DNA of 64,000 nt. Origin: Micromonospora sp. NBC_00389 (GTDB lineage Bacteria; Actinomycetota; Actinomycetes; Mycobacteriales; Micromonosporaceae). The notes beneath the pieces were generated by a model. The model saw nothing but the letters and a program-made list of their open reading frames with translations. It did not search any database and was not told the origin of the DNA. The stretch lies in NCBI RefSeq assembly GCF_036059255.1, contig NZ_CP107947.1, positions 6,014,001-6,078,000 of the forward strand, written 5' to 3'. The position numbers and the translations under genes are program-made. Below, piece after piece: positions 1 to 9,215 of the stretch (position 1 is its first letter; every line of letters starts with the position of its first letter).

Positions 1-469
1 GGTCGCCGACGGTCAGCACCGCCTCCTGCCGGGCGGCGATCGCGAAGCCGGAGCGGCGCAGCAGCGCGCGCAGCCGGGCGATCACCTCTTCGAGACTGAA
101 CGGTTTGGTGACGTAGTCGTCGCCGCCGACGGTCAGCCCGGCGATGCGCTCCTCGACCGCGTCCCGGGCGGTCAGGAAGAGCACCGGCACGGTGGGGGCG
201 TGCTCGCGCAGCCGTCGCAGCACCTGGAAGCCGTCCAGGTCGGGCAGCATCACGTCGAGCACCACCGCGTCCGGCTGGAACTGCCGCGCGGCGCTCAGGG
301 CCGCCATGCCGCTGCCGGCGCTGCGTACCTGCCAGCCCTCGTAGCGCAACGCCATCGACAGCAGGTCGGTGAGCGTCGGTTCGTCGTCGACCACCAGCAC
401 CCGGACCGGTTCGCCGTCGGGACGGCGCAACTCGATCCGGTCCGGTGCGGCCTGCCCGTCCATGACCAT
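1..469 (-). CDS. OmpR-type response regulator (C-terminal part outside window)
   Basis: Receiver domain of a two-component response regulator; the gene runs off the left edge, so the DNA-binding half is not seen. From the ATG chosen at 469, the acidic pocket is D28-D29-E30, the phospho-acceptor is D72 in VVLDVMLPDLDGF, the conserved Thr is T100 in FLTARD, and the switch Lys is K122 in VTKPF. The linker reaching RRSGF is typical of OmpR/PhoB regulators. A GGGGG stretch just upstream of the ATG at 469 supports that start; ATGs at 478 and 463 are in frame. The cognate kinase would be expected further left, outside the window. Confidence 0.9.
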   Translation of the reverse strand, partial: MVMDGQAAPDRIELRRPDGEPVRVLVVDDEPTLTDLLSMALRYEGWQVRSAGSGMAALSAARQFQPDAVVLDVMLPDLDGFQVLRRLREHAPTVPVLFLTARDAVEERIAGLTVGGDDYVTKPFSLEEVIARLRALLRRSGFAIAARQEAVLTVGD

Positions 470-582
470 GTCCCCCATCCTGGACACGACGTCTGTGCCA
501 CGCCCCTGCGTCGGCTGTGCGCCAGCTGTGCGGCCGGGCCGACGGTGGATGGGCGGCATGACCCGTCAGCCCAACCCGGAGG

Positions 583-813
583 TCACTCGGACACCCCGAA
601 CGCGTCGGTCCGCACGAATCGCATGCTCCAGCCGCCCGCGCCGTCCGGCTGGTCGCGTTCGTAGAGGTGGTCGGGGCCGGCCTGGGTCGGCCCGGTGCCA
701 TCCGGGTGTCGCATGATCCAGCGCGGTGGAGGGGCGCCGTCCGGCCCGGCCGGCAGCAGCCGGACCAGGCCGTTGGCGGGCCCGCCGACGAAGCGTACGG
801 TGACCTCGCTCAT
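583..813 (-). CDS. Hypothetical small protein
   Basis: A 76-residue soluble protein starting MSEVTVRFVGGPANG. The N-terminal VRFVGGPANG and central PDHLYERDQ stretches resemble small uncharacterised actinobacterial proteins that are mostly beta-strand. No membrane segment, signal peptide or catalytic motif is visible. It is divergent from the Ser/Thr kinase gene at 1013. Function unknown; it is called real because of normal codon use, a clear ATG and an isolated position not shadowed by another gene. Confidence 0.6.
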   Translation of the reverse strand: MSEVTVRFVGGPANGLVRLLPAGPDGAPPPRWIMRHPDGTGPTQAGPDHLYERDQPDGAGGWSMRFVRTDAFGVSE

Positions 814-1012
814 CGCGGCGTCCCCTCGGTGACCATGCCGGCACGTTCGGTGACACCGGCCCTGGCTCGCAAGCTACCGCACCCACCACCGCGCCGCAGC
901 GGGTGCGCGGGCTCGACCCGTGAGCGATTCTCGTGGCGGTTTGCCCAGCTCGGAGGCGGGGTACCGCGACCGGAGGCAACCGCCGCTGGCGGGTAAGAGC
1001 GAGGAGCGATCG

Positions 1013-1960
<948 letters not shown>

Positions 1961-2030
1961 CCGCAGGCCGCGCGGCGTTTCGCCGGGCGGCGGCCGGGTA
2001 GCCGGGCGGGTGAGCGACGGGAGGAACGCG

Positions 2031-2456
2031 ATGCCGGACCCGAGTCCCTGGCTTCAAGAGGCCACCGCGACCGCCGAGGGCGGCCACGTACGCACCGACG
2101 ACGGCGGGCTCTCGACCGCGCTGGCCTCGCCACTGGCAGCGCACTGCACCGGATTGAGGCCAGAGCAGTTGCTGGCCGCCGCCTTCGCCTCCTGCCTGCA
2201 CCACGCTGCGGTGGAGGCGGCCGGGGAGATCACCGATGAGGCGCACACGGTCCAGGTGCGGGCCGAGGCGAAGCTGGGGCGCGACGACGACGGCCGGTAC
2301 CGGGCCGACGTGCACGCCTCGATCTCGTCCGCCGGCCTGAGTCGTCAGCAACTGGCCGACCTGGTCGAGTACGCCGACCGGCTCTGGCCGTTCTCCAGCG
2401 GCGACAACAGCCGGCACCGGCTCACCGTCACCCCGGCGGAGAACGGCCGGCACTGA
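2031..2456 (+). CDS. OsmC/Ohr-family peroxide-resistance-like protein lacking the resolving Cys
   Basis: A 141-residue OsmC-fold protein. Ohr enzymes reduce organic hydroperoxides with two cysteines. The first is present as C55 in LLAAAFASCLHHA. The second, normally in a V/L-C-P context, is replaced: the aligned place reads YADRLWPFS, with W119 where Cys is expected. The protein may therefore be a one-Cys variant or inactive. The ATG at 2031 is preceded by GGGAGGA, favouring it over the in-frame GTG at 2010. It follows the kinase gene by 70 bases in the same direction. Confidence 0.88.
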   Translation: MPDPSPWLQEATATAEGGHVRTDDGGLSTALASPLAAHCTGLRPEQLLAAAFASCLHHAAVEAAGEITDEAHTVQVRAEAKLGRDDDGRYRADVHASISSAGLSRQQLADLVEYADRLWPFSSGDNSRHRLTVTPAENGRH

Positions 2457-2755
2457 GCCAGGCAACGACGCCGGCCCGCCCATCCACCGAACGGGCACGC
2501 CGGGACCTCCACCGTTCGGGGAGCAGGCACGCACCGTAAGGGTGACCCTTGGCGGTCGACCGAAACCGCCGCCGACCGCCGCCGCCGCGACCGGCTTGGC
2601 CAGGCGAATCGGGAATACCCGGCTGGCCCGATCGGCGAAGTTGAGAAGGTTAGCCAGCTTGCCATCCCTTATGGCGTGCAAGATCCGGGCAAATTGTGGC
2701 GCATGCCACTGTTCGGGCCGATGGCGTCGGCCGACCAGGTCTCTAGCCTCGGCGA
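2457..2755. other. Intergenic region upstream of secreted protein
   Basis: About 300 bases without a gene. The middle is a run of GCC/CGC repeats; the right half is relatively AT-richer around 2640-2700 and probably carries the promoter and leader of the secreted protein at 2756. A GGAAT occurs near 2612, but the next GTT lies 23 bases on, so it does not match the GGAAT-N18-GTT spacing seen at the two paralogous genes. No convincing riboswitch was recognised. Confidence 0.4.
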
Positions 2756-3601
2756 GTGCATGCCGACGACCCCTCCGACCAGAAGCTGACCAAGGCACTC
2801 CCGGCCACCCAGCCGGGCGACGCCGCATCAACCGAACGGACGATCGGCCGTCACCGGCTCCCCGATCCACCCCGCCGCGCCCTGCTGGGCTCAACCTCGG
2901 TCCGGGTGGCCCTGGCCACAGGTGTCACCTGCTGCCTCGGCCTGGCCGCGGTCGCCACCGCCCGGGGCGCCGAGGACACCACCCGCCCCGTGGAGCCGCT
3001 GGCCGAGGCGGTGGCCGACCGCGCCGCCATCGGCGACGAACGCGCTTCCCGGTCGCTGGACCGTGACGCCGCCCCCATGCGGGTCAGCCCCAGCCCGACG
3101 GCGAAGCCCACTGCCTCCCCCACCGTGGGCAAGGCGGCCAAGAAGCCGGTCAAGCCGCGCCGACCCCGACCGGTCGCCGGACTCGACCAGACTCAGATGG
3201 ACAACGCCAAGATCATTGTTGACACGGGCCTGGAGCTGAAGATGCCGCGCCGCGCCCTGGTCGTGGCGCTGGCCACCGCCATGCAGGAGAGCAACCTCTA
3301 CAACCTGGCCAGCGACGTGCTGCCCGAGTCGGCGGAGTACCCGCACCAGGGCAGCGGCTCCGACCACGACTCGGTCGGGCTGTTCCAGCAGCGACCGAGC
3401 AGCGGCTGGGGCACGGTGGCCGAGCTGATGCGCCCGTCGTACGCCGCAAGGGCGTTCTACACGGCACTCAACGAGATCCCGGGCTGGCAGGACATGAGCC
3501 TCACGGCCGCCGCCCAGGCCGTGCAGATCTCCGGCTTCCCCGACGCGTACGCCCAGCACGAGGAGCGCGCGAGCACCGTCGCGGCGGCGCTCACCGCCTG
3601 A
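2756..3601 (+). CDS. Secreted/membrane-anchored GLFQQRPSSGWGT-family protein (paralog 1)
   Basis: A 281-residue protein with an N-terminal hydrophobic segment (about residues 50-70, VALATGVTCCLGLAAVATA), a Pro/Lys/Ser/Thr-rich linker (about 105-145), and a C-terminal domain from about 150. The domain contains MDNAKIIVDTG, ATAMQESNLYNL, DHDSVGLFQQRPSSGWGT and FPDAYAQHE. This domain is common in actinobacterial exported proteins. An MQES motif followed by a GLFQQ block recalls lysozyme-like folds, but enzymatic activity is not established. Two paralogs are at 29701 and 34887. The start is a GTG at 2756 without an obvious ribosome site, so the N-terminus is uncertain. Confidence 0.8.
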   Translation: MHADDPSDQKLTKALPATQPGDAASTERTIGRHRLPDPPRRALLGSTSVRVALATGVTCCLGLAAVATARGAEDTTRPVEPLAEAVADRAAIGDERASRSLDRDAAPMRVSPSPTAKPTASPTVGKAAKKPVKPRRPRPVAGLDQTQMDNAKIIVDTGLELKMPRRALVVALATAMQESNLYNLASDVLPESAEYPHQGSGSDHDSVGLFQQRPSSGWGTVAELMRPSYAARAFYTALNEIPGWQDMSLTAAAQAVQISGFPDAYAQHEERASTVAAALTA

Positions 3602-3620
3602 GCCGGGGCCGCATCGGGTG

Positions 3621-4160
3621 TCAGCGACTGCGGGCGCCGTCCCCGGTCGGCGGCTCCGCTCCCGCGTCCACACCGCCGGCGGCCACCCGGGTCGCCGGCA
3701 CGCCCGTACCGGCCGCCGCGGTCGGCGTGTCGGCGGGTACCGGCTCGACGGTCAACCCGCTGAGGATCTCGTCGACTTGCGCCTCGCGTCGCCGGCGGGC
3801 GTACAGCGCCGCCTCGAAGTCGCGCCGGGCCTGCATGGCCTCCGCGTACGCCCTCTCCCGCACCTGCCGAGCCTCGTCGCGGGCCTCGTCCAGCTCGAAC
3901 CGGGCCTGGGCCAGGATCTCCGCCGCCTCCCGCTGCACCGCGTCTCCGGTGTGCCGGGCGACCGCGGCGTCGCCCAGGTCCAGCCGCTGGAGCAGCCCGC
4001 TGAGCCAGGTGGCCTCCTCGCGGATCTCGTCCCACTCCCGAGCCTCCCCGGCGGCGCCCTCCGCCCGCGCCGCCAGCCGGGACAACCGGATCCCCAGCTC
4101 ATCCAGGCAGGAATCGACCTGCCTCTGGTCATAGCCGATCTCAACGACGGAGAACCTCAT
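3621..4160 (-). CDS. DivIVA-like coiled-coil protein
   Basis: A 179-residue protein beginning MRFSVVEIGYDQRQVDSCLDE. It resembles the short N-terminal domain of DivIVA/Wag31 proteins (hydrophobic-x-x-x-x-GYD-x-x-QVD), which binds membranes and polar growth or division sites. Residues 25-130 are charged heptad-rich helix (many E, R, A), predicted coiled coil. The tail is Pro/Ala/Gly-rich and disordered. It is much shorter than a full DivIVA, so it is probably an accessory coiled-coil protein. A GGGGGGCGAC stretch lies just upstream of the ATG. Confidence 0.72.
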   Translation of the reverse strand: MRFSVVEIGYDQRQVDSCLDELGIRLSRLAARAEGAAGEAREWDEIREEATWLSGLLQRLDLGDAAVARHTGDAVQREAAEILAQARFELDEARDEARQVRERAYAEAMQARRDFEAALYARRRREAQVDEILSGLTVEPVPADTPTAAAGTGVPATRVAAGGVDAGAEPPTGDGARSR

Positions 4161-4272
4161 ACTGTCGCCCCCCAGGCAGCTGCTGTTACTTCCCCACCTG
4201 GATCCTCGGCCGCTACGGGAGCGACCGAGGGTGTTCGGGAAAAATATTCAGCATCCGCGCGCGCGGAACGCG

Positions 4273-4719
4273 TCAGGCGCGCTTGGGTAGCACGACCACC
4301 CGGCCGAAGAACTCGTCGATCCGGCGCACCACGTCGTTGAAGTCGTCCAGGCCGATCGGCTTGGTGACGTACGCGTTGGCCTGCAGGGTGTAGCTGCCGA
4401 CGATGTCGGTGTCCGCGTTGGAGGTGGTCAGCACCACGATCGGGATGGTCCGCAGGTCCTCGTCCTGCTTCACCGCACCGAGAACCTGCCGCCCGTCCAT
4501 CCGCGGCATGTTCAGGTCCAGCAGGATGACGTCCGGCCGGCGGGCCTCCGCGTGCCGACCTTCGGCGCGGAGGAACTCCATCGCCTCCTCGCCGTCGTTG
4601 ACCACGTCGATGACCTTCTCGACGTCCGAGTCCGCCAGCGCTTCCTCGATCATCAGCACGTCGCCCGGGTCGTCGTCGACCACCAGGATGCGTACCGGCT
4701 GCGGGCTCTCTGCGCCCAT
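4273..4719 (-). CDS. Rcp1-type single-domain response regulator
   Basis: A stand-alone receiver of 148 residues with no output domain, of the kind linked to phytochrome or other sensor kinases. The acidic pocket is in LVVDDDPGD (13-20), the phospho-acceptor is D68 in VILLDLNMPRMDG, the conserved Thr is in VVLTTSN and the switch Lys is K120 in YVTKPI. The extended ALADSDVEKVIDVVNDGEEAMEFL helix is typical of Rcp1-like regulators. The start at 4719 (MGAESPQP) places the family core near the N-terminus; an in-frame start exists at 4761. It lies next to the STAS/B12/PP2C block, so it may feed the same pathway. Confidence 0.9.
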   Translation of the reverse strand: MGAESPQPVRILVVDDDPGDVLMIEEALADSDVEKVIDVVNDGEEAMEFLRAEGRHAEARRPDVILLDLNMPRMDGRQVLGAVKQDEDLRTIPIVVLTTSNADTDIVGSYTLQANAYVTKPIGLDDFNDVVRRIDEFFGRVVVLPKRA

Positions 4720-4786
4720 CACTACCTGCCTCGAGTCGACGGACGCGGGACCGACGGTCACCGCGCTGGCGGGGAAATCTAGCCCA

Positions 4787-5134
4787 TCAGGAGGCGCTCT
4801 GGGACGCCGGGTCGGCCGTGTCGGGACGGTAGCGCAACACGTCGGCCAGACCGGTAACCCGCAACACCCGCTCGACCCGGCCGTTGGCGCCGGTGAGCCG
4901 CAACCAGCCCCCCTCGGCCGCGGCCCGGTTGTCCCCCCGGACGAACACGGCCATCCCGGTGGAGTCGCAGAACGCGAGGTCGGTGAGGTCGAGCAGCACC
5001 CGGTGCTCGCCGGCGTCGGAGAGCCGGTCGATCGCGGCGGCCAACTCGGCGGCGGTGCTCAGGTCCAGTTCACCGGCGAGCCGTAGGCAGACGACATCAT
5101 CCTCGCGCCCGGCGTGCCTGACGCTGAACGTCAC
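4787..5134 (-). CDS. STAS-domain anti-anti-sigma factor
   Basis: A 115-residue single STAS domain. In partner switching such proteins bind and inhibit an anti-sigma kinase when dephosphorylated. The phosphorylatable serine is S58 within LAFCDSTGMA, preceded by D57; the strand-turn GELDLSTAAEL is also conserved. The start is a GTG at 5134 with GGGGGAGAAC upstream. It lies just downstream of the cobalamin-binding and PP2C phosphatase genes on the same strand, the natural arrangement for a phosphatase and its STAS substrate. No HATPase anti-sigma factor or sigma gene lies in the window. Confidence 0.9.
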   Translation of the reverse strand: MTFSVRHAGREDDVVCLRLAGELDLSTAAELAAAIDRLSDAGEHRVLLDLTDLAFCDSTGMAVFVRGDNRAAAEGGWLRLTGANGRVERVLRVTGLADVLRYRPDTADPASQSAS

Positions 5135-5181
5135 CGTTCTCCCCCTAGCCCCACCGCTGAGTGGACGTTTGCAGTGCGGCA

Positions 5182-5187
5182 AGTATA
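5182..5187 (-). promoter_or_regulatory. Possible -10 element (TATACT) upstream of STAS gene
   Basis: On the minus strand a TATACT hexamer lies about 48 bases before the GTG start of the STAS gene in a very GC-rich surrounding. The upstream -35 region is weak. It suggests the STAS gene can be transcribed from its own promoter in addition to readthrough from the phosphatase operon. Confidence 0.3.
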
Positions 5188-5250
5188 CGCAGGGGCGTGC
5201 CGTCGGCCGAACGGCGCGGTGATCGATTGGGGATGCCGCCCGGCGGACGG

Positions 5251-6291
5251 TCAGCGGGCTGCGGCAGCGGCCAGGGCGGCCCGGCCCAGGGCCAGCGCGT
5301 GCACCGCCCGGGGGAAGTCGCGCAGCGCGGCGGCGTAGTGCGCCAGAGGCAGGTCCACCGCGGCGACGGGCACCCCGCGACTGGTCAGGATCCCCACCAA
5401 CCACTCGGCGAACTCGGTGAACAGCGAGGCGTCGTCGACGTAGAGCGCGGCGGCCAGGAAGTCCACAACGTGGCCCAGGTCGCTCACGGTCGAGTCGAGC
5501 TGGGCGGCTGTGTAGGCCCGGGCCGCCGGGACCCGTTCCCGCAGATCGGCCAGGGCGCTGTCGATCAGCTCACCCCGGCGCCGGACCAGGCCGGCGTACT
5601 CGTCGTCGGTCAGGTGGGACAACTGCGCCGGCGGCACCCGACGCAGCGCCCGCTCGTCGGCGATCAACTCGGCCGCCGACGGCGCGTCCGGCGCCCAGGC
5701 CGCGCCGAGCCGGCGCGCCCAGCGGCCGTCCACGCCGAACCCGCGCCCGCCAACCACCACCGGTACGTCCGAGCGGCGGCACGCCTCGATCATCCGGTGC
5801 GCCTGCGGCAGCCGCATCGGCAGCGCGCAGGCCAGCGCGACCGCGTGCGCGTCGTGCCGGTGCAGGTACGACACCAGGTGCGCCGCGGGCACGCTGGCAC
5901 CCAGGAAGGTCACCTGCCAGCCGCGCAGCCGCAGCACCTCGGCAACCAGCCGGGGTGGCAACGCGTGCCACTCACCGTCCATGCAAGCCACCACGACCCG
6001 CCCGCCGGCCGGACGCGGGTTGGCGTGCACGGCCACCGCCGCCACCACCCGCTCACTGATGTGGGTGGCCGCATGTTCCTGGGCGACGCTCCACTCGTTG
6101 CGCGCCCACCGCTCGCCCACTTCCGCCTGGGCCGGCGCGACCAGGTCGAGCAGCACCCGCTCGGCCGGTACACCCGCGTCGAGCAGGCCGAGCGCCACGT
6201 CGATCGCGGCGTACTCGTCGGCGTCGGTGAGGCAGTCCAGGTAGCTGGGGTAGGCGCCGATCGGCTCGGCGGCGGCGGTCGGGGCGGTCAC
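5251..6291 (-). CDS. Cobalamin-binding sensor protein with CarH-type W-x9-EH motif
   Basis: A 346-residue protein. Residues 15-95 form the helical cap that precedes B12-binding domains and contain W62-x9-E72-H73 (RWARNEWSVAQEH), the signature of light-sensing adenosylcobalamin receptors such as CarH. Residues 98-215 are the Rossmann-like B12 domain. It has a candidate lower-ligand His, H109, in DGEWHALP, where the classical DxHxxG becomes ExHxxP; VTFLGASVP and VVVGGRGF follow. The C-terminal 120 residues are helical and unassigned; no DNA-binding domain is present. The GTG start is 2 bases after the stop of the PP2C phosphatase gene, so the two are translated together. Light or oxygen sensing through cobalamin is inferred, not shown. 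Confidence 0.88.
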   Translation of the reverse strand: MTAPTAAAEPIGAYPSYLDCLTDADEYAAIDVALGLLDAGVPAERVLLDLVAPAQAEVGERWARNEWSVAQEHAATHISERVVAAVAVHANPRPAGGRVVVACMDGEWHALPPRLVAEVLRLRGWQVTFLGASVPAAHLVSYLHRHDAHAVALACALPMRLPQAHRMIEACRRSDVPVVVGGRGFGVDGRWARRLGAAWAPDAPSAAELIADERALRRVPPAQLSHLTDDEYAGLVRRRGELIDSALADLRERVPAARAYTAAQLDSTVSDLGHVVDFLAAALYVDDASLFTEFAEWLVGILTSRGVPVAAVDLPLAHYAAALRDFPRAVHALALGRAALAAAAAR

Positions 6292-6293
6292 AC

Positions 6294-8057
6294 TCAGGTC
6301 TCCCTCTGCTGGTCCGTGCCAGCGGGTGCGGGCACCGAGTGCAGGTGCCGCGACGGCCGCCTGCTCGGGCCGACCGCACGCACCGCCAGCACCGCGATGT
6401 CGTCGTGGTCGCCGTCCGCCAACCAGTCGCAGGTGACCTGCTCGACCCGCTCGGCCAGGGCGGGGGCCGGCATCCGCTCGCAACCGGCCAGCGCGGTGAG
6501 CAGCCGCTCCGGGCCGAACTGCTCGTCGCCACGACGGCCACCACGGGCCTCGGTCACCCCGTCGCTGTAGAGCAGGCAGGTCTCGCCCGGGGCCAGTTGG
6601 ACGGTCACCTCGCCGACGCGCGGGTCGGGCACCACGCCGATCAGCATGCCGGTCAACGGCACCGACTCCACCTCGCCGGAGGCGCGCAGCACCAGCGGCG
6701 GCAGGTGCCCGCCGCCGGCCATGGTGAGGGTGAGACCACCGTCGCGCTGTGGGCGGGCCACGCCCAGCACCATGGTGGCGAAACGGCCCTGGCCGTGCGC
6801 CAGGGTCGTCTCCAGCAGCGCGTCGTTGAGCAGCCGCAGCAACCGCCCGGGATGCGACTCCACCCGGTGCAGCGCCTGCAGGCACTGGCGCAGCTGACCG
6901 GTGAAGACGGCCGCCTCGACGCCCTTGCCCGACACGTCGCCGAGGAAGAACACCGAACCGCCGTCGGGGAGCTGGTGCGAACCGTAGAAGTCGCCGCCGA
7001 TCCGCAACCCCGCCTGCGCCGGCCGGTACGCGGTGCCCCACTGCACACCGGCGGCCTCGGCCGGCTCCACTGGCAGCAGGCTGGCCTGCAGGGTGTCGGC
7101 CACCTCCGCATGGTCGCGGTAGAGCAGCGCGGTGGTCAACGCCGCGCCGGCCCGGGCTGCGAAGGCGCGGACCAGCTCCATGTCGTCCTCGTCGTACCAG
7201 TGGGTGGCGCTGCGGGCGACCAGGAGCACCCCGACCGGGGCGTCCCGGCCCGGCAGCGGAACGACCCGGGCGGCGCTCTCGGCGTCGGTCAGGCCGGGGA
7301 GCCAGCCAGCGTCGACCGCCTGCTCCACCAGCCAGTCCAGCGCGTGCGGCTCGACCCCGGTCAGCCCTTCGGCGATAGCCACCGGCAGGTCGCCGCCGGC
7401 CAGCACGCCGCTGTCCACCAGCGGTGCCTCGTCGTCGGCCCGGGAGGCCCGCCACCAGCGGGCCCGTCCCAGGCGTGGGGCGAGCACCAGCACGGCCACC
7501 TCGGCCAGGGTCGGCACGGCGAGCCGGACGACCGCTGCGGCGGCCCGGTCGGGGTGCAGCGGGTTGCCCAGCTTGTCGCCCACCACGGCCAGGAAGGCCG
7601 AGCGAGCCCGCTCGGCGAGCAGCGAGTCGGCGCGGCTGACGCTCTCGGTGACGTCCTCGACGTACCAGCAGCAGCGGCCGCCGGAGAGCGGCACCCGGCG
7701 GGCGGTGAGCCGGCGCCCGCGATGGGTGAAGCCGCCCGGCCTCCCGTCGCTCAGCCCGGGTACGCCGGCCACGGCGAGCAGCTCGCCGGGCACCACCTCG
7801 GGCAGCAGCCGCTCGGCCGCCGGGCTGACGTGTCGCACCACGCCGTCGGCGTCGCAGACCACCAGGCCCTCGCGGAATTGCTCGACGACCTCGGACCAGT
7901 AGTCGGGCGCGGCCAGACCCGGGTCGGGGGCGAGCGGTGGCAGGGCGGTCACGGGCCGGGACGATGCGTCGGCGGACCACGCCGGGGCCGCTGTGGTGCT
8001 CGGCGTGGAGAGCCGTCCGTCGCCCGGGTCCCAGTCCCTGACGTCGGCGGTAGTCAC
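6294..8057 (-). CDS. PAS-GAF-PP2C (SpoIIE/RsbU-type) serine phosphatase
   Basis: A 587-residue soluble phosphatase. A PAS-like domain covers about 50-145 (VEQFREGLVVCDADGVVRHVSPAAERLL), a GAF-like domain about 165-325, and the PP2C/SpoIIE domain about 335-565. Metal-binding motifs are visible: GGDFYG, FLGDVSGKGVEA, LLYSDGVTEA and HDDIAVLAV. Such enzymes dephosphorylate STAS anti-anti-sigma factors. STAS genes lie both downstream (4787) and divergently upstream (8287), and a B12-binding protein is coupled directly to it. The start is a GTG at 8057. The signal could be its own PAS/GAF ligand, the B12 partner, or both. Confidence 0.93.
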   Translation of the reverse strand: MTTADVRDWDPGDGRLSTPSTTAAPAWSADASSRPVTALPPLAPDPGLAAPDYWSEVVEQFREGLVVCDADGVVRHVSPAAERLLPEVVPGELLAVAGVPGLSDGRPGGFTHRGRRLTARRVPLSGGRCCWYVEDVTESVSRADSLLAERARSAFLAVVGDKLGNPLHPDRAAAAVVRLAVPTLAEVAVLVLAPRLGRARWWRASRADDEAPLVDSGVLAGGDLPVAIAEGLTGVEPHALDWLVEQAVDAGWLPGLTDAESAARVVPLPGRDAPVGVLLVARSATHWYDEDDMELVRAFAARAGAALTTALLYRDHAEVADTLQASLLPVEPAEAAGVQWGTAYRPAQAGLRIGGDFYGSHQLPDGGSVFFLGDVSGKGVEAAVFTGQLRQCLQALHRVESHPGRLLRLLNDALLETTLAHGQGRFATMVLGVARPQRDGGLTLTMAGGGHLPPLVLRASGEVESVPLTGMLIGVVPDPRVGEVTVQLAPGETCLLYSDGVTEARGGRRGDEQFGPERLLTALAGCERMPAPALAERVEQVTCDWLADGDHDDIAVLAVRAVGPSRRPSRHLHSVPAPAGTDQQRET

Positions 8058-8286
8058 CAGCTGAGCCTCACTCCTTGTCGTCCACCCGACCCGACCCGGA
8101 ACGGGCGCTTGTGGTCGTCACTCTCCCGTCACCCTACGCCGGCACACCCCTGGCGGCACTGCACGGCAGCTGGCGGCCCGCGCCGCGGGCCCGACCGACC
8201 CGGCCGTGGATCGTTACGCTCGCCTCGTATCACCGGCCTGATGGCCCCCGGCTTGCGTTCGGCCCGTCGACTGGGAACATGAAGCG

Positions 8287-8625
8287 ATGTCCCCCCAGCT
8301 GTTGACCATTGAGATGACCCGGCTCGACGCCGGAGGCGTCCGTCTGCGGCTGAGCGGCGAGCTCGACTACGACACCGCACCCGAGTTGGTCGCGGCTGCG
8401 GCCGAGCTGCACGGCGACGGCCACCAGCAGCTGATGATCGACCTGACCGGGGTGAGCCTCTGCGACTCCTCCGGGCTCAGCGCGCTGCTGATGGTGCACC
8501 GCGCCGCCGGCGCGATCCGGCTGATCGGGGTCAGCCGGCAGCTCCAGGCAATGCTGGACCGCACCGGGCTGGCCCAACTGCTGGCAGTGGAGCCCGTCGG
8601 CGACAACGTGCGCGCCATCGGCTGA
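8287..8625 (+). CDS. STAS-domain anti-anti-sigma factor
   Basis: A 112-residue STAS protein divergent from the PP2C phosphatase gene. The phosphorylation site region is VSLCDSSGLSALL with D60 and S61. GELDYDTAPELVAAAAEL is the first conserved helix. It is distinct in sequence from the STAS protein at 4787, so the phosphatase may serve two targets. The ATG at 8287 is the first in frame. A strong hairpin terminator follows the stop codon. Confidence 0.9.
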   Translation: MSPQLLTIEMTRLDAGGVRLRLSGELDYDTAPELVAAAAELHGDGHQQLMIDLTGVSLCDSSGLSALLMVHRAAGAIRLIGVSRQLQAMLDRTGLAQLLAVEPVGDNVRAIG

Positions 8626-8658
8626 TCGGCGCCCACCGGGCCGCCCCGGGCAGGGGGT

Positions 8659-8691
8659 GGCCCCCGACCCTGGGACCTGGGGTCGGGGGCC
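8659..8691. terminator. Bidirectional hairpin terminator
   Basis: A perfect 12-bp stem, GGCCCCCGACCC paired with GGGTCGGGGGCC, with a 9-base loop. It lies between the ends of the convergent STAS gene (plus) and the hypothetical gene at 8702 (minus), so it can serve both. No U tract follows, as is usual in high-GC actinomycetes. Confidence 0.8.
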
Positions 8692-8701
8692 GGAGGAATG
8701 T

Positions 8702-9016
8702 CTAGGGTGCGGTCATCGGCTGAAGCCGGGGTCCGCTGTCACGAAGCTCGCCGGTCGGCGCGGGGTCGACGTCCGCGGGTTCCCCCGAATCGGGCGTCTG
8801 GTACAGATAACGGACGAAGTCCCCGCCCACCTCGTTGTCGTCCGCGCCCGGCCATTGGCCGATGCAGTCCATCCCGACCACTTCCCGACCCGTTCCGTCG
8901 GCTTCCTCCAGCAGCGCCCACAGGCTCACCGGGTAGCACCGGGTGGCGTCGGGCGTGAGCTGCCAGCGGGCGTACCAGCCGGGTCGGGCGGGGACGATCT
9001 CGACGATCCGTTTCAT
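8702..9016 (-). CDS. Hypothetical protein
   Basis: A 104-residue soluble protein beginning MKRIVEIVPARPGWYARW. It has a compact region with several aromatics (about residues 10-75, including LWALLEEADG and VVGMDCIGQWPG) and a Pro-rich tail. A GGAAGG ribosome site precedes the ATG at 9016, which decides the start over longer open frames. No known domain was recognised. Confidence 0.7.
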   Translation of the reverse strand: MKRIVEIVPARPGWYARWQLTPDATRCYPVSLWALLEEADGTGREVVGMDCIGQWPGADDNEVGGDFVRYLYQTPDSGEPADVDPAPTGELRDSGPRLQPMTAP

Positions 9017-9215
9017 GACGACCTTCCTTCCGCGTACCTCGGAAGAACTCCGGTCCTGGGCCGATCCTGCTGGTCGCGCGGGTGAGCGGCCCTCACCCGC
9101 GCCGGATGAAGCCCACCGAGTCCCGGCCGACCCGCCCGGCGGCGTCCGTTTCGGCTTCCGGGACGACGGGAAGGCGATGGGCGCACGCACGATCCCCAGC
9201 GAAAGGGGCGTCACC

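Noticed and set aside
2612..2645. GGAAT...GTT before paralog 1 as a SigR-type promoter
   Set aside because: The gap is 23 bases, not 18, so it does not match.
5251..7980. A 900-residue open frame joining the B12 protein with upstream sequence
   Set aside because: Its first two thirds are an out-of-frame reading of the PP2C phosphatase gene; only the C-terminal 346 residues are the B12 protein.
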